DNA of 5,035 nt from assembly GCA_031276615.1 (NCBI GenBank), contig JAISND010000214.1, positions 1 through 5,035 of the forward strand, read 5' to 3'. Below the pieces are notes generated by a model. The model saw only the letters and a program-made list of their open reading frames with translations, was not told where the DNA came from and ran no database searches. The position numbers were made by a program, and so were the translations under genes. The stretch comes from Treponema sp. Its GTDB lineage: Bacteria; Spirochaetota; Spirochaetia; Treponematales; Breznakiellaceae. Shown piece after piece: positions 1 through 5,035 of the stretch (position 1 is its first letter; each line of letters begins with the position of its first letter).

Positions 1-1200
1 CGCCTGAAAACTTCCCTGCATCCGCACAACAGCATCCGGTATATACTTTCCTGTCGCTTCGCCGTTATAAGGATCGTTGTTGGCCATATTCTTGACGGCG
101 TTCGCGCCAGCCCCGCGGCGGAAAAGTCCCCGGTCATCTTCTACCCGCATATAAAGGCCGTTGGCATTCCTTGCGCCATTCGCATCGCATTTGTACCACC
201 AGTCGGCGGTATCGTTCAGCGCGTCTCCGACATATTTCCGGGCGCAGAGCGCTTCATACAGGGCAATTTCGACAATCTGATACTTCAGAGGCAAATAGCG
301 CCATTGCGCAAGCTCGAACGGCGTTGGTTCAAACGAGAGATCCGCATATTCCCCTACGACGTGGTTCGCCATATGTCTAAAGCCGATAAGTTTCAAAGTT
401 CCCTGCGGCGTGGCGGTAATTTCCCCGTCCCTGCTGCCGTCTCCCGGATCTTCAACCCCCTTTGCCGCGCCGAAACGATTGTTTGTCAAAACGCCTATCG
501 TCTCGGGCCCGTCATCCACCCACCGGAAAACGGGCGTTTCGGCGTCCGGAATGTTGTTCAGCGCCCACACGGTGCCATCATGGAGGTTTTTCACGTGGGT
601 GCCGTTCCAGATTTCATTCGGGTCAGTAAGGCCTGTCTGTTCAAGGGCGTAGGCCGTCAACGCCTGCTGGCCCGGCACGCCGGACAGATCGCCGGTTCCG
701 AAGTCATGGGCGATCAGATACCCGCCCCGGCCCTGAACGGCTTCGATTTTTTCCCGCAGGAGGGCGTCCGCCGCGGCCCGCGCCGCCGCCTCGGCGTCGA
801 TCTTCAGCTGAAAGTCCTCCTTCTCCCTGTCAATCTTCAGCCTGCTCTCCTGGGCGATGGCGGTCAGCTTGTCGTCCATATCCTCGACAAGGTTGGCGTC
901 AAGCCGGGCATTCTGCACAAGGTCGACTTCCTGCGTTATCGGCGTTTCCCGGTAAACCGTCAGGAGGTTTGCGCCCGGGAAGAGGCTTGCCCAGTCCGAA
1001 ACCCTGGTCAGGGTGCCGCCGTTCGGGTTCGCCGGGGACACCGTATAATCGCTGCCGCGAACCAGAAAGTAATCTCCGGACGGCGTACCGAGCATGGCCT
1101 TCACGTGCGCGGCGTCGATATACCCGAAGGTTACGGTAAAAGTCTGAGCCACCGCGGACGTCAGTTCATACTGCTGTTTCGGTGTATTGTCGTAGAGCAT
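1..1200 (-). CDS. Phage tail fibre protein, T7-type N-terminus (3' end missing)
   Basis: Host-recognition tail fibre. Translating the minus strand from the ATG at 1198-1200 gives 400 uninterrupted codons that run off the left edge, so the C-terminal tip is missing. Residues 1-100 (MLYDNTPKQQ...) look like the T7 gp17 N-terminal domain that docks a fibre trimer on the tail: beta-rich, with FTVTFGYID, DYTVSP and TVYRETPITQEVDL, followed by N.RLDA.LVEDMDDKL. Residues 102-146 are a charged Ala/Glu/Lys helix, probably a trimeric coiled coil. Residues 151-270 form a shaft module with DFGTGDLSG, EIWNGTHVKNLHDGTVW and FRWVDDGPETIGV. Residues 285-345 contain YQIVEIALYEALCARKYVGD and DWWYKCDANG. Residues 345-393 (EDDRGLFRRGAGAN...GKYIPDAVVRMQG) resemble the RG.F.RG...G...DAIRNI.G stretch before the distal domain of collar/tip-type fibres. 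The start is fixed by a strong ribosome binding site 7 bases upstream. It is probably co-transcribed with the large gene before it. The fibre assignment is firm; the receptor and the exact family are not known. Confidence 0.9.
   Translation of the reverse strand, partial: MLYDNTPKQQYELTSAVAQTFTVTFGYIDAAHVKAMLGTPSGDYFLVRGSDYTVSPANPNGGTLTRVSDWASLFPGANLLTVYRETPITQEVDLVQNARLDANLVEDMDDKLTAIAQESRLKIDREKEDFQLKIDAEAAARAAADALLREKIEAVQGRGGYLIAHDFGTGDLSGVPGQQALTAYALEQTGLTDPNEIWNGTHVKNLHDGTVWALNNIPDAETPVFRWVDDGPETIGVLTNNRFGAAKGVEDPGDGSRDGEITATPQGTLKLIGFRHMANHVVGEYADLSFEPTPFELAQWRYLPLKYQIVEIALYEALCARKYVGDALNDTADWWYKCDANGARNANGLYMRVEDDRGLFRRGAGANAVKNMANNDPYNGEATGKYIPDAVVRMQGSFQA
763..897 (-). other. Coiled-coil neck of the tail fibre
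   Basis: Residues 102-146 of the fibre (from KLTAIAQESRLKIDREKEDF through AEAAARAAADALLREKI) form a proline- and glycine-free charged helix between the tail-docking domain and the shaft. Trimeric phage fibres commonly have such a helical neck here. The heptad register was judged by eye. Confidence 0.6.
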
Positions 1201-1207
1201 CTATTTT

Positions 1208-1216
1208 CTCCTCCCC
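1208..1216 (-). promoter_or_regulatory. Strong ribosome binding site of the tail fibre gene
   Basis: On the minus strand the gap between the two genes reads GGGGAGGAG, then AAAATAG, then ATG. This is a near-perfect Shine-Dalgarno match with 7-base spacing, and it fixes the fibre start at 1200. It is much stronger than anything before the visible ATGs of the upstream giant gene, as expected for a structural protein needed in several copies. The rest of the 26-base gap contains no promoter-like or hairpin-plus-T-run sequence, so the fibre is probably translated from a transcript that includes the giant gene. Confidence 0.85.
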
Positions 1217-1226
1217 AAAAAGGCTG

Positions 1227-4200
1227 TTATTCTTTCCGTATAATCCTGAAAACCTGTTTTGTGGCCGACACCGGCGCGCCGATACCGATACCGATGCCTT
1301 CGGCCAGGTTTTGCGCGGCCCTGTCCCAGTCTCCCGCGCCCGCACGGGACGCCGCGTCCAGCAGTTTCTGTCCGGCCGGAAAAACCGGAGAGGTAAACTG
1401 CCGGCGCCGCTGTCCCGTTATCAGCTGTTCGGCAAGCGCGCTGACGCCGTTCCCCAGAAGCGGAACCGAATCAAGGGCCTGGCTGAACGACCAGTATAAA
1501 AAGCGGCGCCGTTTTGTATCCTCATCGTCGTCATCGTCGTCTTTGCTGAACAGGGAAGTAACGGCGCCGATCCCCCAGCCGGCCAGCCCGTAGGCGACAA
1601 GCATGCTCACCGCATGGCCAAACTGCCGGTTTTTTACCGCGACCGGCAGATCGTAGGTAAACTGGTTCCATATAGGGTTAAGGGACGTGGTAAACTGGGT
1701 AATAATCTTCATTGCCTCCGGCTGGTTTTTGTAAAGCGGCGGCAGGTCCTGTTCCCGTGAGGAAGGCTGGGTTTGAAGGGTTACGTCGTCGGCCCGCGCA
1801 ACGGCCTCCTGTTCGGAAAGCCCCTCTGCCAGGGCTTTTTCATAGACCGCGTCCCAGCCGACGGCAACCGATACCCAGTCGGCAATCTCAAGCCCCTTCA
1901 TGCCGGCGGACTGAAACGCCGCCAGTCCCCGTTTGCCTTTGCTGTTTTCCTGCAATTGCCGCAAAACCCCGAATGCGGGATTGGCCTGCCTGTGCCGCAT
2001 AATCGCGGACTTTTCCTTTATCCCGCGGGAAAATTCAACCGGGTTGCTCAGGAACCGGAGCGCCGAAGCGGCGTACTGAACCGGGTTTACGTGCGCCATA
2101 TACGGCAGGGGGGAAGCGGCGAACTGCTTTAACACCGAAGGCACATTGAAGGCGAGGTACGCGGCCGCGGTATTGCCGCGGATTACCTTAATGATGAGGT
2201 CAATATTCCGTTCATCCTTAAAGCTCTGCGGATTTGCCAGGGCGTTGATCTCTGTTTTTATCCGGTTCAGAAGTTCCGGCCCGTATATCTGGCCAATCTG
2301 TTCCTGCAAAAAACGGGACGTGCTGCTGTTGCCCTTGTAAACGGCGTTCAATTTTCTGATGTACCGGTTGTAGGCGGCAAAATGTTCCTGCCGTTCGACG
2401 GCCTTCATCCAGGTGCCGAAAAGGTCAAGCCGTATGGCCCGCTGGTTCCGCGGGCCTATCTTGACGCGCTTTACGGCAAAGCCCTTTTCCGGGGTACGGC
2501 TTATGGAAACGCCCGCGACGTTCAGAATTTCATTTCCCTGCTGCTTCTCATGCCGGTTTCCGGAGGCCGTCGCGTCCTGCGTTATCATGGGCACATAGGA
2601 GTTCACCCGGGTCATAACCCTGTTGAATTCATTGGCGAAAATATCGTTCAGCCGGCCGAATTCGTCCCGGAAGTCGTTGCCGATTTCTTCCGCCAGGGCT
2701 TTTTCTTTTGCGGAAAGCGTCCGGTTGACAAAGTCATGGAGTATTCTCATCTTTTCGGCGCCCGCCTTTCTGAGGACGGTGGCGTCCGTATGGTTACGTT
2801 CGTCATTATTCATCATATTTCCGTAAATGATGGCGGCGCGGGTATTCCGGTCCCGCAGCCCGACAAGCATAAACATCAGGTCGGAAACGGTAAACGTCGC
2901 GTCCGAATTTCCCGGCCCAATGCCGCGGATGGTATACTCCCTGTTGTAGAGATCCCTGATCTCCTTACCAATTTTCTTCATAAAGTCGAAGATACGTTTA
3001 TACCGGCGGTCCATATTGTCCATTTTGACGGCGTATACCTGCCGTTCTTCGGTCACCAGGTTTTTATAATGGGCGCCCTTCGCATGGCCGTCCGCCCATT
3101 GCGCGATGCGGGAAAGCGTCCAGGTCCCGGCTCCGACTTTCCTGAAAAGGGTATCCAGTTTTTCAAGCTGTTTTTTGCGTTCCTTTGACCCGGCGGCCAG
3201 AGCGGGCCGGTATTCCGGGTTCATGTTGTTCTGGTTAACGGCCGCCCGCTGCGCCGCGTCAATGCCCATTTTCCGCTCCAGTTCCCGCCTGTTCCATTCG
3301 TAGCGGCCTTCCAGACGGAGCCTTTCAACCTGATCCCTCATTTCCTCAAGTTCGCCGACTGTCCATTCGTTGATGGATTTTCTGAAAACACGGGTAACAA
3401 GGTTTTTGGGAAGAATTCCGGCCAGACCTTCGGCGATGGCCCTGTCACGGAACACGTTGATGTCGTACATTTCCCCTTTCCAGATAACCTTTGCGCGCCG
3501 CACTTTGGGATCAATAACCCGCTGGATTGCCCTTATTTTTTCCCGGTGTTCATACCATATCCCTTTTGAAGGTTCCCGCATGATGTCATTCACCAGCCGG
3601 CGCTTGTCGGCAATAATTTTGAGCGCCGCCCGGCGTTCCGCGATCTTTTCCCGTATCTGTTCTTTAAGCCGGTTCACCGCCACGTACTTCTGCATGGTGG
3701 CCTGCGCCCGCGCGGAGCGTACAAAATCGCCGTATTCTTTTTCAAGCTCCTCCAGCCGCGTCCGCTTCTCCCGCAGCATGGCGCGGGTTTTATCAAGGCG
3801 CCTGATATAAGAGTTCTCCAGCTTCTCGCGCCGCTCCCGCGCCTGTCCGGCGGCGTCCGCGCGTTTCTGGCTTTCCTTCTTTTTCCGGGCCCCGTTTTTT
3901 TCCTCCGCGGCCTGCCGTTCCAGCCGCCGCCGCGCCCGTACCCTGGCGAGGTCTTTTTCAAGGCGCTCTATTTCCCGTTCATAATTCCGGATGGTATTTT
4001 CTGCGGCGCTGAGTTCCTTTTCCCGGCGTACCGCGTTCCGTTCCGCCCGGTTCAGGTATTGCAGGTCATCGGCTATTTCCTCCTCCGCCTTTTCAAGCCT
4101 GCGCTGCAGTTCCCGTTTTTCCTTCCGCAAATCTTCGACATAGGACTGAACCTCTTCGGGAACCAGTTCTCCGGAAAGAAATTTCTTCTGAATTTCCTCA

Positions 4201-5035
4201 TTTTTGATTTTCCGGGCTATCTGTTCTTTCTGCACGATGGAAAGCGGTCTGCCCTCCGGGTCCCGGATGTCCGGTTTTGTTTTTACTTCACGCGCGGCCA
4301 GGGCGGCGAATTCCTGATCCCCCGTTATTTCAGTATACAGGGCGCGGTAATGGCGGGCGCCTTTTTCCATAAGGGTCAGGATTGCTTTCCGGGCGCTGCC
4401 GGTCAGGGGTTTTCCTGCGGCGACGCGCCGGGCGTTGTTGACAACCGTGGGGTGCATTTCATTGCGGACGCGCCGGGCAAGCTCCTCCGCTTCCTCGCGG
4501 GCCGCGTCTTCTTCCCCGGTATTCACCCCGCCGAAGATATTCTCCGGGTTTATGGTATACCAGGTTTCTTCAAGGAAGCGCTCCAGTGCGCCTCCCTCTT
4601 CCATCCTGTCAAGAAACATGACGTCAATTTCTTCGGTAGAAAGCTCCCCGGCTTCCCTGATTTCCTTTCCGGCCGCGTCCCGTTTTATGCCCTGCGCTTT
4701 TTCCCATTTGGCCCTGTACCAGGCGTCTGCCTCCGCGCCGGACAGCCCTTCGGGTGTCACCGATTCCGTCTCAAGGCCAAAGTCGGCGTCTATCCCGTTC
4801 AACTCATTCTGCTTTTCCTCGTAATCCCGCCATTCCGGCCAGGAATCGAAGGGCCGCGCCCGGGCGAGTATTTCCTCTTCGGCAAACTGGTAGAGGATAT
4901 CCTCCCCGGCCGGCTTGACATAATCGACAAGTGCGGCCAGACTGTTATTGAAGTCCGCTATCGGGCCGGAATTTTCAGGGTTCGTCCCTGGTTGCGGCAT
5001 TAGTCCAGCGGACTTCATATTTTCTGCGTCTACAG
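1227..5035 (-). CDS. Giant phage polyvalent / internal virion (ejection-type) protein, 5' end missing
   Basis: Large phage protein, probably carried in the virion and ejected with the DNA, like the T7 gp16 class of internal proteins. It ends in a TAA at 1227-1229. From the first in-window ATG (5016-5018) there are 1263 codons. The frame stays open through 5035 (...VDAEN before that Met) and no Shine-Dalgarno precedes this ATG or the next one (codon 7), so the true start is probably outside the window. Residues below count from that ATG. Residues 1-260 are acidic and helical. Residues 262-475 are highly charged coiled coil. Residues 480-700 are helical and basic. Residues 700-960 carry SDLMFMLVGLRDRNTRAAI and VNSYVPMITQD. 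Residues 951-975 are hydrophobic. Residues 1075-1120 (RADDVTLQTQPSSREQDLPP...ITQFTTSLNPIWNQF) match my memory of the conserved C-terminal part of phage large-polyvalent proteins (LPD families, perhaps LPD38). Residues 1133-1157 are a probable membrane helix, followed by an Asp run and KRRR. I see no enzyme motif in the visible part. Coding is certain; the family is likely; the ejection role is inferred from gene order and architecture. Confidence 0.9.
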   Translation of the reverse strand, partial: VDAENMKSAGLMPQPGTNPENSGPIADFNNSLAALVDYVKPAGEDILYQFAEEEILARARPFDSWPEWRDYEEKQNELNGIDADFGLETESVTPEGLSGAEADAWYRAKWEKAQGIKRDAAGKEIREAGELSTEEIDVMFLDRMEEGGALERFLEETWYTINPENIFGGVNTGEEDAAREEAEELARRVRNEMHPTVVNNARRVAAGKPLTGSARKAILTLMEKGARHYRALYTEITGDQEFAALAAREVKTKPDIRDPEGRPLSIVQKEQIARKIKNEEIQKKFLSGELVPEEVQSYVEDLRKEKRELQRRLEKAEEEIADDLQYLNRAERNAVRREKELSAAENTIRNYEREIERLEKDLARVRARRRLERQAAEEKNGARKKKESQKRADAAGQARERREKLENSYIRRLDKTRAMLREKRTRLEELEKEYGDFVRSARAQATMQKYVAVNRLKEQIREKIAERRAALKIIADKRRLVNDIMREPSKGIWYEHREKIRAIQRVIDPKVRRAKVIWKGEMYDINVFRDRAIAEGLAGILPKNLVTRVFRKSINEWTVGELEEMRDQVERLRLEGRYEWNRRELERKMGIDAAQRAAVNQNNMNPEYRPALAAGSKERKKQLEKLDTLFRKVGAGTWTLSRIAQWADGHAKGAHYKNLVTEERQVYAVKMDNMDRRYKRIFDFMKKIGKEIRDLYNREYTIRGIGPGNSDATFTVSDLMFMLVGLRDRNTRAAIIYGNMMNNDERNHTDATVLRKAGAEKMRILHDFVNRTLSAKEKALAEEIGNDFRDEFGRLNDIFANEFNRVMTRVNSYVPMITQDATASGNRHEKQQGNEILNVAGVSISRTPEKGFAVKRVKIGPRNQRAIRLDLFGTWMKAVERQEHFAAYNRYIRKLNAVYKGNSSTSRFLQEQIGQIYGPELLNRIKTEINALANPQSFKDERNIDLIIKVIRGNTAAAYLAFNVPSVLKQFAASPLPYMAHVNPVQYAASALRFLSNPVEFSRGIKEKSAIMRHRQANPAFGVLRQLQENSKGKRGLAAFQSAGMKGLEIADWVSVAVGWDAVYEKALAEGLSEQEAVARADDVTLQTQPSSREQDLPPLYKNQPEAMKIITQFTTSLNPIWNQFTYDLPVAVKNRQFGHAVSMLVAYGLAGWGIGAVTSLFSKDDDDDDEDTKRRRFLYWSFSQALDSVPLLGNGVSALAEQLITGQRRRQFTSPVFPAGQKLLDAASRAGAGDWDRAAQNLAEGIGIGIGAPVSATKQVFRIIRKE
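1278..1298 (-). repeat. Short GGT-ATC hexamer repeat encoding GIGIGIG
   Basis: Near the C-terminus of the giant protein, residues 1241-1247 alternate Gly and Ile, encoded by tandem GGY ATC hexamers (about three units). It is followed by APVSATKQVFRIIRKE and the stop. The run sits where related proteins carry a short Gly/Pro turn before the last basic helix. It is a minor in-frame tandem repeat, with no sign of being regulatory. Confidence 0.6.
1518..1541 (-). repeat. GAY codon run encoding an Asp tract (DDDDDDED)
   Basis: Residues 1160-1167 of the giant protein are six Asp, Glu, Asp, encoded by GAC GAC GAT repeated twice and then GAG GAT. The tract lies directly after the predicted membrane helix and is followed by TKRRR. 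Acidic runs at this place, between a hydrophobic helix and the last C-terminal segment, are something I recall from related phage polyvalent proteins, so it is probably a tolerated flexible linker and not a functional microsatellite. The repeat could vary in length by slippage in steps of three bases. Confidence 0.8.
1548..1622 (-). other. Predicted membrane helix in the C-terminal module of the giant protein
   Basis: Residues 1133-1157 contain an uninterrupted hydrophobic run (HAVSMLVAYGLAGWGIGAV) with small residues, flanked by VKNRQ on one side and an acidic then basic patch on the other. This is a plausible transmembrane or membrane-inserting helix. With the weaker hydrophobic stretch at residues 951-975 (bases 2094-2168), it would suit a protein that contacts or crosses the host inner membrane during DNA entry. 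It was judged by eye only. Confidence 0.6.
3594..4235 (-). other. Long charged coiled-coil segment of the giant protein
   Basis: Residues 262-475 (counted from the ATG at 5018) are almost entirely Glu, Lys, Arg, Ala, Leu and Gln. Heptad-like stretches include EEVQSYVEDLRKEKRELQRR, REIERLEKDLARVRARRRLE and RLEELEKEYGD. A very basic stretch lies at about 360-400 (RARRRLERQ, KNGARKKKESQKRAD). There is no Pro between about 288 and 482, so this is very likely one or more long helices separating the N-terminal region from the C-terminal module. It could span or oligomerise in the virion, and the basic stretch could touch DNA; both roles are inference. Confidence 0.75.

Noticed and set aside
1201..1226. 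Possible terminator or promoter in the gap between the two genes
   Set aside because: There are only 26 bases, with no inverted repeat. The single short T run lies before the ribosome binding site and has no stem, so it does not form a terminator.
1518..1541. Trinucleotide tract considered as a phase-variation switch
   Set aside because: The repeat unit is three bases, so slippage would add or remove Asp residues without shifting the frame; it cannot switch expression on and off.
304..1593. 429-codon plus-strand open frame
   Set aside because: It lies antisense to the tail fibre and the end of the giant gene and crosses their boundary. The product is Arg/Pro/Ser-rich with a Ser run mirroring the Asp codons and shows no recognisable domain. 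It is explained by the GC-rich codon use of the real genes.
2382..3188. 268-codon plus-strand open frame
   Set aside because: It is antisense to the conserved region of the giant protein, with no ribosome binding site or recognisable motif. It is a shadow frame.
3674..3961. 95-codon minus-strand frame, Arg/Gly/Pro-rich
   Set aside because: It is an out-of-frame reading of the coiled-coil segment; its basic, low-complexity product is a by-product of the charged repeat codons in the real frame.
4059..5003. 314-codon plus-strand open frame with many Phe, Gly and Leu
   Set aside because: It is antisense to the N-terminal part of the giant protein. Its Phe-rich composition is the reverse complement of Glu/Lys codons. 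It has no family resemblance, and the minus frame is clearly coding.

Overview
The window is a piece of a tailed-phage or prophage structural module. Everything real is on the minus strand. Two large protein genes fill it almost completely, both cut by the window edges, and only 26 bases lie between them. By eye the base composition is moderately GC-rich (around the mid-50s percent), with abundant GGG, GCG and CGG codons and a strong GGGGAGGAG ribosome binding site. The host is therefore a bacterium using ordinary Shine-Dalgarno initiation. The tail-fibre module style (EIWNGT...NL.DG, then DWWYKCDANG...RG.F.R) reminds me of prophage fibres from spirochaetes (Treponema) and some other anaerobes, but that host guess rests on memory and is weak.

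Layout in the direction of transcription (right to left): (1) Base 5035 down to 1227 is a very large, charged, mostly helical protein with at least 1263 visible residues. Its reading frame stays open through the right edge of the window. It has a long charged coiled coil in the middle and a C-terminal half typical of phage 'large polyvalent' or internal virion/ejected proteins: a TQPS...DLP motif, a hydrophobic helix, an Asp run and a basic patch. (2) A 26-base gap holds a strong ribosome binding site. (3) Base 1200 down to base 1, continuing off the left edge, is a tail-fibre protein. It has a T7-fibre-like N-terminal anchoring domain, a short coiled coil, a fibre shaft module and the start of a collar/tip-like region.

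The order 'giant internal virion protein, then tail fibre' matches podovirus organisation (T7 gp16 then gp17). The simplest reading is that the giant protein is packaged and ejected with the DNA, while the fibre, docked on the tail through its N-terminal domain, recognises the host. The two genes are very probably co-transcribed, as there is no terminator or promoter in the gap. No tRNA, rRNA, CRISPR, insertion sequence, integrase, att site or diversity-generating retroelement is visible. The plus strand carries long open frames, but they are antisense shadows of these two genes.
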